Counted from the first letter of the stretch, positions 25,764 to 34,897 are shown. The stretch: 64,000 nucleotides of DNA from Pseudomonas fluorescens (GCF_001708445.1 NZ_CP015637.1:2357001-2421000); one strand, 5' to 3'. Translations and numbers: made by a program. Notes: generated by a model not told the origin, from the sequence alone.

Positions 25764-26558
25764 ATGTCCAGAAACGGTCCTTTGGCCCTCGGTTTCCACG
25801 GTTTGGTGGTGCTGTTCATGATGGCGCCGCTGGTGGTGGTGTGCCTGGTGGCTTTCACCCCGGAAAACACCTTGAGCCTGCCCACCTCGGGTTTCTCACT
25901 GCGCTGGTTTCGCGCCGTGTTCGAGCGGGCCGACTTTATCCAGGCGTTCTATAACAGCCTGATCCTGGCGTTTACCGCCGCGACCTTGGCGACACTGATC
26001 GCGGTGCCGGCAGCGTTGGCGATCAGTCGCTATCAGTTCCCGGGGCGCAACTTCTTCAGCACCTTGTTCCTGTCACCGATCATCATCCCGCACCTGGTAC
26101 TGGGGGTGGCGATGCTGCGCCTGTTTGCGCTGATGGGGGTGAATGGCAGCTTCACCTGGCTGATGTTGGCGCACGTGGTGATCATCACGCCCTATGTGCT
26201 GCGCCTGGTATTGGCGGCGGCGGTCGGCATGGATCGCAGCGCCGAGCAGGCCGCCGAGTCCCTCGGCGCCGGGCGCATCACGCTGTTTCTCAGGGTGACG
26301 TTGCCGATGATTTTGCCCGGCGTGGCCGGTGGCTGGTTGCTGGCCTTCATCAACAGTTTCGATGAGGTGACCTTGTCGATCTTTGTCAGCTCGCCAGCCA
26401 CGCAAACCCTGCCGGTGCGCATGTATGTGTACGCCACCGAGTCCATCGACCCGATGATGGCGGCGGTGTCGGCGCTGGTGATTGCGCTGACGGCGGCGAC
26501 CATGATTCTGCTCGACCGGGTCTACGGCCTGGACCGCGTGCTGGTGGGGAAACATTGA
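25764..26558 (+). CDS. ABC transporter permease (PotC-like)
   Basis: 264 residues with six predicted helices. The EAA loop reads EQAAESLGAGRITLFLRVTL followed by PMILPG. It is the heterodimer partner of the preceding permease. Its stop codon overlaps the ATG of the iron-sulphur subunit gene (TGATG), tying transport to the dehydrogenase genes in one operon. Confidence 0.93.
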   Translation: MSRNGPLALGFHGLVVLFMMAPLVVVCLVAFTPENTLSLPTSGFSLRWFRAVFERADFIQAFYNSLILAFTAATLATLIAVPAALAISRYQFPGRNFFSTLFLSPIIIPHLVLGVAMLRLFALMGVNGSFTWLMLAHVVIITPYVLRLVLAAAVGMDRSAEQAAESLGAGRITLFLRVTLPMILPGVAGGWLLAFINSFDEVTLSIFVSSPATQTLPVRMYVYATESIDPMMAAVSALVIALTAATMILLDRVYGLDRVLVGKH

Positions 26559-26848
26559 TGGCTCTGTTCAAACGATTGGCCGAGACCGCGCGCCCTGCCG
26601 TGGCCTTCACCCTCGACGGGCAACCGGCCACCGGCCTGCGCGGCGACACCCTGCTGACCGCCGTGCTGACCTGTGCCGAGCACCTGCGCGGCAGCGATTT
26701 CAGCGCCGAGCGCCGCGCCGGGTTTTGCCTGATGGGCGCCTGCCAGGACTGCTGGGTGCGCCTGGAGGATGGGCGGCGGGTACGCGCCTGCTCGACGTTG
26801 CTGGAAGAAGGCCAGGTGATCAGCCGTGATCCGGGGCGCCAGCTATGA
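26558..26848 (+). CDS. (2Fe-2S)-binding subunit of an HcnA/opine-oxidase-like dehydrogenase
   Basis: 96 residues from ATG 26558, which overlaps the upstream stop. Plant-type ferredoxin ligands are C57, C62, C65 and C78 (FCLMGACQDCW ... RVRACST). Small proteins of this type are the gamma/alpha subunits of hydrogen cyanide synthase (HcnA), opine oxidases and D-hydroxyproline dehydrogenase. It starts the three-subunit set completed by the next two genes and presumably shuttles electrons from the flavins. The stop overlaps the next start (ATGA). Confidence 0.9.
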   Translation: MALFKRLAETARPAVAFTLDGQPATGLRGDTLLTAVLTCAEHLRGSDFSAERRAGFCLMGACQDCWVRLEDGRRVRACSTLLEEGQVISRDPGRQL

Positions 26849-28188
26849 AGCCGGTGGTGATTGTGGGCGCAGGCCCGGCGGGGATCAGCGCGGCGCGCAC
26901 CCTGCTCGACCACGGCGTCAAACCTTGCCTGATCGATGAAAGCCTGCGCGGTGGCGGGCAGATCTATCGGCGCCAACCAGCGGGTTTCCAACGCTCAGCC
27001 AAGCAGGTCTACGGTTTTGACGCGCGCAAGGCAGACGCCGTGCACCGCACGATGGATGAGTTGGCCGGTTTGATCGACTATCGGCCCGAAACCCTGGTGT
27101 GGAATGCCGAGGACGGTCGCCTGGACACGCTCAAGAGCGGCCGTGCCGAGAGCCTCGAGTATTCGCGGATCATCGTCGCGACCGGCGCCACCGACCGTAT
27201 CCTGCCTGTTTCGGGCTGGACCTTGCCCGGCGTCTACAGCCTGGGCGCCGCGCAAATCGCCTTGAAGTACCAGGGCTGCGCCATCGGCGAACGGGTGGCG
27301 TTTTGTGGCAGCGGGCCATTGCTCTATTTAGTGGCTTATCAATACGCCAAGGCCGGGGCCAAGGTGGTGGCGGTGCTCGACAGCGCGCCGTTCAGTGCGC
27401 AATGCCGTGCGTTGCCGGCGCTGCTCGGGCAACCGGCGACGTTGGCCAAGGGCTTGTATTACCGCGCCTGGCTGAGCGCCCACGGGGTTCCCGTGCATCA
27501 GGGCGTGACGCTCCAGCAGATCGAGGGCGAACAGCGGGTCAGCGGTATTCGTTGGGATAGGCAAGATTTGGCCTGTGACGCCGTGGCCTTCGCCCACGCC
27601 CTGCGCAGCGAAACCCAACTGGCGGATCTGCTCGGCTGTGAATTTGAATGGAATGCCTTGAACCGTGCCTGGTTGCCGCGCCGGGACAACGCTGGGCGCA
27701 GCAGCCTCGCAGGCGTGTACCTGGCAGGCGACGGTGCCGGGATCATGGGCGCGGATGCCGCACAGATGGCGGGCGAGCGGGCGGCGTTGGCGGTGTTGGA
27801 AGACGCAGGCGTGGCCATCGATCATCGCCGCCCCGCTGTGCTGGAGCAGCAATTGGCAGGCATCCAACGCTTTCGCCAGGGGTTGGAGACTGCGTTCCCC
27901 TTCCCTGAAGACTGGGCGGCGCAGGCACCGGATGAATTGATTGTGTGCCGCTGTGAAGAAGTCAGCGTCGGCGATGTACGCGCCGTGGTGGATGAAGGCC
28001 ACTGGGAGATCAACCGGGTCAAAGCCCATTGCCGGGTTGGCATGGGCCGCTGCCAGGGCCGCATGTGCGGGCTGGCGGCAGCCGAGATCGTCGCTGAGCG
28101 CAGTGGCCGCGGGATTGAACACGTCGGCCGCTTACGTGGCCAGGCACCGATCAAGCCGCTGCCGTTTGGCGTGCAGGTGCAGCCATGA
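26845..28188 (+). CDS. FAD/NAD(P)-binding dehydrogenase subunit with BFD-like [2Fe-2S] C-terminus (HcnB-like)
   Basis: 447 residues. The first Rossmann motif is VIVGAGPAGISAARTL; a second nucleotide-binding motif is VAFCGSGPLLYLVAYQYAK; the flavin ATGATDR segment and GVYLAGDGAGIMG are typical of pyridine-nucleotide-disulphide-type oxidoreductases. The last ~85 residues have the Cys pattern of a BFD-like cluster domain (VCRCEEVSVGDV ... CRVGMGRCQGRMCG). This architecture matches HcnB and opine oxidase subunit A. The gene overlaps both neighbours by four bases. Confidence 0.92.
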   Translation: MKPVVIVGAGPAGISAARTLLDHGVKPCLIDESLRGGGQIYRRQPAGFQRSAKQVYGFDARKADAVHRTMDELAGLIDYRPETLVWNAEDGRLDTLKSGRAESLEYSRIIVATGATDRILPVSGWTLPGVYSLGAAQIALKYQGCAIGERVAFCGSGPLLYLVAYQYAKAGAKVVAVLDSAPFSAQCRALPALLGQPATLAKGLYYRAWLSAHGVPVHQGVTLQQIEGEQRVSGIRWDRQDLACDAVAFAHALRSETQLADLLGCEFEWNALNRAWLPRRDNAGRSSLAGVYLAGDGAGIMGADAAQMAGERAALAVLEDAGVAIDHRRPAVLEQQLAGIQRFRQGLETAFPFPEDWAAQAPDELIVCRCEEVSVGDVRAVVDEGHWEINRVKAHCRVGMGRCQGRMCGLAAAEIVAERSGRGIEHVGRLRGQAPIKPLPFGVQVQP

Positions 28189-29282
28189 TCGACGTCATCG
28201 TGTTGGGCGGCGGGATCGTCGGGGCTTCGGCGGCCTTGATGCTGGCGCACAAAGGCCAGCGCGTGGCCCTGGTAGAGCGGGACTTTTGTGGCTCGCATTC
28301 CAGTGGCGTGAATTACGGCGGCGTCAGGCGCCAGGGTCGGCCGTTGCATCAGTTGCCGCTGTCGCAGCGTGCCCACCAGCTGTGGGCCGACTTGCCGGGG
28401 TTGATCGGTATTGAGGGCGAATACGTGCGCTCCGGGCATCTGAAACTGGCGCGCAGTCATGCGGATTTCGCCGCGTTGCAGGCCTATGCCGAGCAAACCC
28501 GAGGTTTTGGCCTGGGCTTGCAGCTGCTCGATCACGCCGAACTGCGCGCACGTTTCCCTTGGGTCGGCGATATCGCAGTGGGGGCTTCACTGTGCCCCGA
28601 GGACGGGCACGCCAACCCGCGACTGGTGTCCCCCGCCTTCGCCCGTGCGGCGCAACGCCTGGGCGCATCGGTATACGAGCAGGCCGAAGTGATCCGCATC
28701 GAACATGACAGCCGCCATTTCCGCGTGCACTGCGCCAACGGCCTGCACCTGCAAGCCCCCTGGTTATTGAACTGCGCCGGCGCCTGGGCCGGCACCCTCG
28801 CCGCGCAATTTGGCGAGCCGGTGCCGATCATTTCGGCGCACCCGGCCATGTTGGTCACCGAACCGCTGCCGGTGGTGATGAACGTGAGCACCGGTGTCGA
28901 AGGCGGTGGGATTTATGCACGCCAGGTGGCCCGCGGCAATTGCATCCTTGGCGGCGGGCGCGGCTTTGCCCTTGGCCCCCGGCAGGCGCGCCCCGGGCAA
29001 GCGGCAGTGCTGGAAATCCTGCGCAATGCCGCCGAGCTGTACCCGTTCCTCAAGGGCGCCCAGGCGATTCGCACCTGGAGCGGCACCGAAGGTTACCTAC
29101 CCGATCACGAGCCGGTGATCGGCCCCAGCAGCACCCAACCTGGCCTGCTCCACGGTTTCGGCTTTGCCGGCGCCGGGTTCCAGCTGGGCCCAGCGGTCGG
29201 TGAAGCCCTGGCAGAGATCGTCTGCGACGGGGCCAGCCGCCAACCCATCGAAGCGTTTTCCATCCGTCGTTTCCAAGCCTGA
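28185..29282 (+). CDS. FAD-dependent amine/amino-acid oxidase subunit (DadA/HcnC-like)
   Basis: 365 residues. The FAD-binding motif VIVLGGGIVGASAALMLAHK opens the protein; the C-terminus has the DAO-family GFGFAGAGFQLGPAVGEALA segment. It should be the catalytic subunit that oxidises a C-N bond of the imported compound. HcnC, opine oxidase subunit B and D-hydroxyproline dehydrogenase beta are the relevant relatives. Cyanide synthesis is less likely here because the genes are embedded in an importer operon. Confidence 0.92.
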   Translation: MIDVIVLGGGIVGASAALMLAHKGQRVALVERDFCGSHSSGVNYGGVRRQGRPLHQLPLSQRAHQLWADLPGLIGIEGEYVRSGHLKLARSHADFAALQAYAEQTRGFGLGLQLLDHAELRARFPWVGDIAVGASLCPEDGHANPRLVSPAFARAAQRLGASVYEQAEVIRIEHDSRHFRVHCANGLHLQAPWLLNCAGAWAGTLAAQFGEPVPIISAHPAMLVTEPLPVVMNVSTGVEGGGIYARQVARGNCILGGGRGFALGPRQARPGQAAVLEILRNAAELYPFLKGAQAIRTWSGTEGYLPDHEPVIGPSSTQPGLLHGFGFAGAGFQLGPAVGEALAEIVCDGASRQPIEAFSIRRFQA

Positions 29283-29296
29283 GAGGAAAAACATCC

Positions 29297-30328
29297 ATGA
29301 ACACTCGTATTGCGCTGTCCTGCTTGTCCCTCGCTCTGCTCGCCTCCACCGCCCATGCCGCGCCGACGCTGTACCTGGGCATGAACGGCGGCACCATGGA
29401 ACGGGTGTACGCCGACAAGGTGCTGCCTGCGTTCGAGAAGGCCAACAACGTCAAGGTGGTGATCGTGCCCGGCACGTCGTCGGACATCCTCGCCAAGGTC
29501 CAGGCCAACAAAGACAACCCGCAGATGCACGTGATGTTCCTCGACGACGGCATCATGTACCGCGCCATCTCCATGGGCTTGTGCGACAAACTGGCAGCCA
29601 GCCCGACCCTGGAACAGATCCCGGCCAAGGCGAAGATCAAGGACCAGGCCGTGGCCGTGACGTTGGGCGTCACCGGCCTGGGCTACAACGCCAGGATGTT
29701 CAAGGAAAAAGGCTGGGCCGCCCCCACCTCATGGATGGACCTGGCCGACCCGCGCTTCAAGGACAAAGTGGTGTTCCAGTCCGTGGCCTCTTCCACTTTC
29801 GGCCTGCACGGTTTCCTCATGTTCAACCGCCTCCAGGGCGGCGACGAAACCAACGTGGAGCCCGGCTTCAAGGCCTGGCCAAAAACCGTTGGCCCCAACG
29901 TGCTGGAATATATCGCCAGCTCCGCGAAAATCTCCGAGATGGTGCAAACCGACGAAGCGGCGATCTTCCCCCTCACCCCAACCCAGGTGGCCACCCAGAA
30001 ACTCCTCGGTGTGCCAATGGAATACGCGCAACCCAAGGAAGGCGCCGTGGTGCTGAACGTGGCCGAGTGCGTGATCGCGCGTAATGACCAACCGGAACTG
30101 GCACAGAAACTCGCCGCCTTTTTGCTGACCGCCGAGGCCCAGGCCCCGGCGCTGGAGGAAGGCGACCAGATCCCGTCGAACCCGTCCACCCCGACCACCG
30201 ACAAGACCCGCGCGCGGGTAGAGGCGATGCAGGGGTATTTGCAGACGGCGATTTCGATCGATTGGGACCAGGTGAACCAGGCGCGGCCGGAGTGGAATGC
30301 GCGGTGGAGTCGGTCGATTGAGCGGTAG
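29297..30328 (+). CDS. Periplasmic substrate-binding protein of the ABC importer (PotD/PotF-like)
   Basis: 343 residues with a signal peptide (LSCLSLALLASTAHAA). The mature start TLYLGMNGGTMERVYADKVL and the later VTGLGYNARMFKEKGW and YIASSAKISEMVQTDEAA place it with polyamine/opine-type extracellular binding proteins. It follows the catalytic oxidase by 14 bases, the last gene of the operon. Together the seven genes import a small nitrogenous compound and oxidise it; the ligand is not deducible from sequence alone. Confidence 0.93.
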   Translation: MNTRIALSCLSLALLASTAHAAPTLYLGMNGGTMERVYADKVLPAFEKANNVKVVIVPGTSSDILAKVQANKDNPQMHVMFLDDGIMYRAISMGLCDKLAASPTLEQIPAKAKIKDQAVAVTLGVTGLGYNARMFKEKGWAAPTSWMDLADPRFKDKVVFQSVASSTFGLHGFLMFNRLQGGDETNVEPGFKAWPKTVGPNVLEYIASSAKISEMVQTDEAAIFPLTPTQVATQKLLGVPMEYAQPKEGAVVLNVAECVIARNDQPELAQKLAAFLLTAEAQAPALEEGDQIPSNPSTPTTDKTRARVEAMQGYLQTAISIDWDQVNQARPEWNARWSRSIER

Positions 30329-30343
30329 GCGGGTATAGCTTGC

Positions 30344-30368
30344 GCTCCCACGTTGTTGACGTGGGAGC
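30344..30368. terminator. Hairpin between convergent genes
   Basis: GCTCCCACGT (30344-30353) and ACGTGGGAGC (30359-30368) form a perfect 10-bp stem with a 5-base loop, 16 bases after the binding-protein stop and 6 before the convergent gene. There is no T-run, so it may act by stabilising 3' ends more than by intrinsic termination. Confidence 0.6.
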
Positions 30369-30373
30369 CGCCG

Positions 30374-30853
30374 TTACCCTTCCCTGCCCGCCCTGGCCTT
30401 GAGTTTATTGCAGTAATTTTTGTAGATCGCTCTCGCGGTATTTCGTTGAATGCGGATTTCAAATAATTTTTGCCGCATTTCCCGGTGGCGTTCGGTATTG
30501 AGCAGAAGCAATCCCAGGAGTGGAAATACAACGCCCAGAGAAAACGCCACGGTATGCGGGCGGTATTGAATCGTTGGTATGACCAGCATCAGGCAGAAAG
30601 CGAAATAGCCCGCCAGGAGTCCAACTGCCCAGTTGAAGCCACGCACAATCATGAAATTGGAAAACCCGAAGAAAAACGTCAGCGACAGAAGCCCCCACCC
30701 CATCAATTCGGTTCTCAGTGACGGCTCGAGCTTGCGCAAATAGTGATCATCAACCAGCACGGTCACCATAGCGGTTGAGAAGATAGCCATGAATATCGTG
30801 CTCATGAACACTGGAAAGTTACGGCGGAGAAGACGGAGAGGTGACTCATTCAC
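30374..30853 (-). CDS. Small integral membrane protein, unknown function
   Basis: 159 residues, no family recognised. Four hydrophobic segments are visible: VFMSTIFMAIFSTAMVTVLV, WGLLSLTFFFGFSNFMIV, WAVGLLAGYFAFCLMLVI and VAFSLGVVFPLLGLLLL. A basic cytoplasmic C-tail follows (NTARAIYKNYCNKLKARAG). Its ATG overlaps the stop of the small gene at 30850-31056 by four bases, so the pair is translated together. Base composition is a little lower in GC than its neighbours, which is compatible with acquired DNA. Confidence 0.7.
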   Translation of the reverse strand: MNESPLRLLRRNFPVFMSTIFMAIFSTAMVTVLVDDHYLRKLEPSLRTELMGWGLLSLTFFFGFSNFMIVRGFNWAVGLLAGYFAFCLMLVIPTIQYRPHTVAFSLGVVFPLLGLLLLNTERHREMRQKLFEIRIQRNTARAIYKNYCNKLKARAGREG

Positions 30854-31056
30854 TCTGAAATCTCCTCGTACCAGCCCACAACTATCGTCGTGGCATTTCC
30901 AACGTGACCATGTTGATAACTTCCAGCCAGCCCCGAAATCCCGCCCAGAACATCGTTTAATGGTTCGTTGAAGCGTCGAACCCTGCGGCTTTCTACCCGT
31001 TCACGGGGGGTGAGGTGGGCCCAGGGGAAACCGTCCTTCAATACGCTGCTAGCCAT
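30850..31056 (-). CDS. Small hypothetical protein coupled to a membrane protein
   Basis: 68 residues from the ATG at 31056, which has AGGAG seven bases upstream; the open frame runs 15 codons further to 31101 without a site. The sequence is hydrophilic at the start (HLTPRERVESRRVRRFNEPL) and ends in a small Gly/Ser/Val-rich half (LGGISGLAGSYQHGHVGNAT). No known family is recognised. The four-base overlap with the membrane protein gene suggests a functional pair, for example a small effector and its membrane partner, but this is inference. Confidence 0.6.
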   Translation of the reverse strand: MASSVLKDGFPWAHLTPRERVESRRVRRFNEPLNDVLGGISGLAGSYQHGHVGNATTIVVGWYEEISE

Positions 31057-31275
31057 TCCTTTACTCCTGAACTCACAAGAGCGCAGAGCGTAAAGAATCA
31101 ATATCCGTCAAGAATGTAGGAAGGTTTCCTTTTTTAAGACAGGCACTTCCCGATCTGGTCTCAGCGCCTTGTAGTCAATCCTGGGAATGGGAAAGGTACC
31201 GCCGCAGAAAGCCGATGGCGGGCCGATCCGGTTCGGCTGGAATATTCGCGAGCACATCAACATTTGATCGTCCGT

Positions 31276-32085
31276 TCAAGCGGGAACTATCGGCAGCGCG
31301 CGTTTGTGCGCTGTCTTGCTGTACGCCCCTTCGACAATCGTCCTCACCCGCTCACTCACCGGCTCGCCCATCAGGTAGGCATCGATCTCTTCGTACGTGC
31401 AGCCATAGGCATGTTCATCCAGCTTGCCCGGTACGAGTTCTTCCAGGTCGGCAGTGGGCTGCTTGTGCACCAGGTTCGTCGGGGCCCCAAGGGCACTGGC
31501 CAACAGACGTACCTGGGTCTTGGTCAGGCCCGACAGCGGTGCCAGGTCACAGGCGCCGTCGCCGAATTTGGTGAAGAAGCCCATCAATGCCTCGGCGCCG
31601 TGGTCGGTGCCGACGACCAGGCCGTTGTGCAGGTTGGCCACGGCGTACTGGGCGATCATGCGGGTACGGGCCTTGACGTTGCCTTTGATGAAGTCGACAT
31701 GCTCCGCACTGGCTTCAGTGGCGCTCAGGCTGGCCATCAGGCCGTCGACGCTGGCGGCGATGTCGAGGGTGTCGATCTGGTCCGGAGCGATGAAGTCCAG
31801 GGAGGCCTGGGCGTCGTGTTCGTCGGCCTGGCTCTTGTAGGGCAGGCGCATGGCGATAAAACGCGCGGCGTAGTCCTCGGCCCGCAGTTGCTCCACCGCC
31901 AACTGGCACAGGCGACCGGCGGTGAGCGAATCGACGCCGCCGCTGATGCCCAGTACCAGGGCCTTGCAGCCTGAGTGGCGCAAGGTGGTCTTGATGAAGT
32001 CGATGCGCCGTTGGATTTCCTTGGCTTCACCGCCCTTGACCAGTTGCCGATCGATATTCAGTTCCTGCGCGATACGTTCTTGCAT
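31276..32085 (-). CDS. nadE: Ammonia-dependent NAD+ synthetase
   Basis: 269 residues from the ATG at 32085, preceded by a strong GGAGGTG; the frame continues upstream into pncB and is not used. It amidates nicotinate adenine dinucleotide to NAD+. The PP-loop is [12 protein letters not shown], followed by [20 protein letters not shown] and [17 protein letters not shown], typical of the short NH3-dependent form without a glutaminase domain. There is one base between the pncB stop and this start, so translation is coupled. Last gene of the NAD salvage operon. Confidence 0.95.
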   Translation of the reverse strand: MQERIAQELNIDRQLVKGGEAKEIQRRIDFIKTTLRHSGCKALVLGISGGVDSLTAGRLCQLAVEQLRAEDYAARFIAMRLPYKSQADEHDAQASLDFIAPDQIDTLDIAASVDGLMASLSATEASAEHVDFIKGNVKARTRMIAQYAVANLHNGLVVGTDHGAEALMGFFTKFGDGACDLAPLSGLTKTQVRLLASALGAPTNLVHKQPTADLEELVPGKLDEHAYGCTYEEIDAYLMGEPVSERVRTIVEGAYSKTAHKRALPIVPA

Positions 32086-32086
32086 G

Positions 32087-33304
32087 TCACACCTCCACCC
32101 TGCCCACGTTGAACACCTGTGCCGCGTACTGCAAAAACGAGGCGTCTTCGCAGACATTCTTGATCGGATCATCGGAGAATTTCACCACCGGTTCGCCGTG
32201 CACCCGTACCAGCTTCATGACGATACTCAGCGGCTCGACGCCCTCCACATCGCACGCCAGGCTGGTGCCCATGCCGAAACCGAACTTGGCCTTGCCACGC
32301 ACGTGACGCAGGATCGGCAGGCATTTTTCGAAGTTCAGGCCGTCGGAGAACATCAGGTCCTTGGTCATCGGGTCGATGCCCAATGCTTTGTAGCGGGCCA
32401 GGACTTTGTCGGCCCAGGCGATGGGATCGCCGGAGTCCTGGCGCAAACCGTCGTACAACTTGGCGAAGTACAGGTCGAAGTCCTTGAGGAAAAAGTCGGT
32501 GCTGATGGTGTCGGTCAAGGCAATGCCCAGGCGGCCGCGGTATTCACGTACCCAGTTTTCCAGGCCGGCGTTCTGGCTTTCGCGCAAGCGCCCCAGTTGC
32601 TGGTGCACCATCATCCACTGGTGAGCCATGGTACCAATCAGCGGCAGGTCGAATTCGTAGGCCAGGTGCGCGTTGCTGGTGCCCACGAAGTGGCCGGGGA
32701 AGTCGCGGCGCATGATGTCCACCACTTCACGCTGGGCCTTGAATGACAGGCGCCGACGGGTGGAAAAGTCAGAGACGCGCAGGTCGGCCAGCTCGTCGCG
32801 GCTGAGGTGTTTCTCCAGCCAATCGAATTTCTGGTAGAGCTTGCGGGTGACGTCTTCCAGGGTCACGTCCGGGTACTTGTCGCGGTTGCGCAACTCACTG
32901 ACCAGCGCCAGCACCGGCTGCTCGAACATGATGCAGTGCAGCATCGGGCCGACCACGCGGATATTCAGCTGGCCGTCGATTTCGCTGACGTGGATGTAGC
33001 GCAGGTTGAAGCGGAACAGGCCGAGGAAGCGTTCGTAGTCGGGGGTCAGGTATTCGCGAAAGCGTGGGTTGAACAGGAAGCGCAGCTCGCCTTCGCGCAT
33101 TTGCAGGCCGGCCATTTTTTCAAGCTCGGCACGCAGTTCGGGGATCAGGTGACCGAGTTTTTCCCTGGAGCGCACGATGAAGTTGTATTCCACATCGACA
33201 TTCGGGTGCTGGTGCAACACCGCCTGCATCATGGTGAAGGTGTAGTAGTCGGTGTCGAGCAAGCCCTGGATCACCGGGGCTTCGTAGTCGTAGGCACTTT
33301 CCAT
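32087..33304 (-). CDS. pncB: Nicotinate phosphoribosyltransferase
   Basis: 405 residues, normal for PncB. It converts nicotinate and PRPP to nicotinate mononucleotide. Visible landmarks are the N-terminal [20 protein letters not shown], the GTMAHQW segment containing the phosphorylated His, [15 protein letters not shown] and [20 protein letters not shown] for phosphate binding. It lies between pncA and nadE, giving a complete Preiss-Handler salvage route from nicotinamide apart from NadD. Confidence 0.96.
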   Translation of the reverse strand: MESAYDYEAPVIQGLLDTDYYTFTMMQAVLHQHPNVDVEYNFIVRSREKLGHLIPELRAELEKMAGLQMREGELRFLFNPRFREYLTPDYERFLGLFRFNLRYIHVSEIDGQLNIRVVGPMLHCIMFEQPVLALVSELRNRDKYPDVTLEDVTRKLYQKFDWLEKHLSRDELADLRVSDFSTRRRLSFKAQREVVDIMRRDFPGHFVGTSNAHLAYEFDLPLIGTMAHQWMMVHQQLGRLRESQNAGLENWVREYRGRLGIALTDTISTDFFLKDFDLYFAKLYDGLRQDSGDPIAWADKVLARYKALGIDPMTKDLMFSDGLNFEKCLPILRHVRGKAKFGFGMGTSLACDVEGVEPLSIVMKLVRVHGEPVVKFSDDPIKNVCEDASFLQYAAQVFNVGRVEV

Positions 33305-33315
33305 GGTGTGTCTCC

Positions 33316-33963
33316 TTAACGCGTGGCCATCGCGGCCAGTTCTTCGCGGGTGCTGCTGATCACAGCCCCGGCCTTGAGCAACTCATTGACGGCCTGCACG
33401 CTCCCCTCGTCGCTGATTCCTCGGCATGCCGGCAGGTGCAGGACCACCTCCAGGCCAGCCTTGAGCAGTTGCAGCGCAGTGGTCTTGACGCAGTAGTCCA
33501 GGGCCAGGCCGCCGACAATCACACGGACCACGCCTTGGGCCTTGAGGTATTCGATCACGCCCGTGGAGAGCTTGTCGTGCAGGTCGTGGTAGCAGGCGCC
33601 GTAAGGGTGCAGGTCGGGTTCGACGCCTTTCCAGATGAAGTAATCGTAGTCATATGGGGCGGGCAACTCGTCCAGCAGGGTGAAACCCTCGGTGCCCGGC
33701 ACGCAGTGGCTGACCCAGGTGACATCGGCGTGCGCCAGGCCGGTGGGTTGCAGCATCTCGCTGGGTTGGGCAACCACCCAGGGGGCGTGCGGGCTGTGGG
33801 CATCTTTGCTGCCGATGCGGTGGCCGGCGAGGCTGGCCATGTAGTTGAGTTCGGCACCGATCTGGTCACCACCCGCCACCGGCAACTCGTTGGGGCACAG
33901 CGGCGTAAAGCTCTTCTGGGCGTCGACGTCGAATGAAGCGATGGCAGTTTTCGAGAGGGTCAT
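33316..33963 (-). CDS. pncA: Nicotinamidase (cysteine hydrolase)
   Basis: 215 residues. Deamidates nicotinamide to nicotinate. The catalytic triad of the family is visible as Asp in ASFDVDAQKSF, Lys in YFIWKGVEPD and Cys in GGLALDYCVKTTA; the metal-binding Asp/His motif is in KDAHSPHAPW. First gene of the pncA-pncB-nadE operon, divergent from nrtR. Expression is likely repressed by NrtR when NAD metabolites are plentiful. Confidence 0.94.
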   Translation of the reverse strand: MTLSKTAIASFDVDAQKSFTPLCPNELPVAGGDQIGAELNYMASLAGHRIGSKDAHSPHAPWVVAQPSEMLQPTGLAHADVTWVSHCVPGTEGFTLLDELPAPYDYDYFIWKGVEPDLHPYGACYHDLHDKLSTGVIEYLKAQGVVRVIVGGLALDYCVKTTALQLLKAGLEVVLHLPACRGISDEGSVQAVNELLKAGAVISSTREELAAMATR

Positions 33964-33989
33964 GGCGGTTCTCCTGTGGCCTGGAAATA

Positions 33990-34010
33990 AAAGTACACGT
34001 CATGTACTTT
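33990..34010. promoter_or_regulatory. Palindrome in the pncA-nrtR divergent promoter, candidate NrtR operator
   Basis: AAAGTACA and TGTACTTT flank a 5-base spacer (CGTCA) in a 21-base palindrome. A related sequence sharing AGTACATGAC with its complement lies at 34047-34056 (14 of 21 positions over the full site). Both are between the pncA start and the nrtR start, the expected position for autoregulated NrtR control. Confidence 0.65.
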
Positions 34011-34109
34011 CATTGCAAGAAACATTTGTTTATCTATTCTGGACTCAGTACATGACATATCTATTTGATCCGTTAGACTGTGCCCCACCGCTGTTTACAA
34101 GGACTCCAC

Positions 34110-34802
34110 ATGCCACTGAGCGCCTACCTCCACACCGTCGACCTCTGCGTGCTGTGCTACTGCCGCGCGGCGGGAGAATTAAAGCTGCTGCTGAATAAAC
34201 GCGACGCCGAGCCGTTCGCCGGGCATTGGGCGCTGCCGGGCGTGGTGGTGAATGGTGGGGTGCAGGATCTGAGCCTCCAGGATGCCGTGGAACGCTTGCG
34301 CGCCAGCAGCAAGGTTGGCCTGGCGTTGGCCTGGAGCGAGCAAGTGGGCACGGTGGGCGATGCGTTTCGCGACCCGCGTTGCTGGTCGTCGTCCACTTAT
34401 TACCTGGCGATCGTCGCCGATGAGGTGGCGCTGGGTGAGCATCAGGGCTGGTTTTCGCTGAAGGCGGTGGCCGATGGCAGCATCAAGTTGCCGTTCGATC
34501 ACAACAGCATCGTCGCGGCCGTGCAGGAGCGGCTGTTGTCCAAGTCGCTGTACAGCAACTTGCCCTTGATGTTCCTGGGCCATGAGTTCAGCGCGCCGGA
34601 AGCGACGACGATCTTCTCGCTGGTGCTGGCGCGGCCAGTGTTGAAGACCAGTATTCGCCAGCGCTTGTTGAAGCTGACGGAGGCAGGGTACTTGCGCGAG
34701 ACGGGACGCAAGAAGCAAGGCGAAGGCGGCAGGCCCCAGGCGACGGTGGAGAACCTGAGACCTGGGGAGGTTTATTTCTTTGATCGCAGTTTTGCTGACT
34801 AA
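34110..34802 (+). CDS. nrtR: NrtR-type Nudix-related regulator of NAD metabolism
   Basis: 230 residues from the ATG at 34110, preceded by AAGGA. The N-terminal ~140 residues are a Nudix-like domain (LLLNKRDAEPFAGHWALPGV) with a degenerate Nudix box, as in regulators that sense ADP-ribose without hydrolysing it. The C-terminal ~85 residues form a winged helix (FSLVLARPVLKTSIRQRLLK, then GYLRETG). It is transcribed divergently from pncA-pncB-nadE, its expected target. Confidence 0.92.
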   Translation: MPLSAYLHTVDLCVLCYCRAAGELKLLLNKRDAEPFAGHWALPGVVVNGGVQDLSLQDAVERLRASSKVGLALAWSEQVGTVGDAFRDPRCWSSSTYYLAIVADEVALGEHQGWFSLKAVADGSIKLPFDHNSIVAAVQERLLSKSLYSNLPLMFLGHEFSAPEATTIFSLVLARPVLKTSIRQRLLKLTEAGYLRETGRKKQGEGGRPQATVENLRPGEVYFFDRSFAD

Positions 34803-34830
34803 GCACCCTTTTCAAGAACGATGACGTTCA

Positions 34831-34877
34831 AATGTGGGAGGGGGCAAGTCGAATCGTCGCACCGCCCCTCCCACATT
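34831..34877. terminator. REP-like hairpin between convergent nrtR and the SDR gene
   Basis: AATGTGGGAGGGG (34831-34843) pairs with CCCCTCCCACATT (34865-34877). The arms resemble the outer part of the REP elements at 7905-8407 but the centre has diverged. It is placed to end transcription from both sides; T-rich bases follow on the + strand. Confidence 0.65.
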
Positions 34878-34897
34878 ATTTTGATTGGGGTATGGCT

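Noticed and set aside
26558..29282. Hydrogen cyanide synthase hcnABC
   Set aside because: Architecture matches, but the genes are embedded and overlapped in an amine-type ABC import operon under IclR, which points to catabolism.
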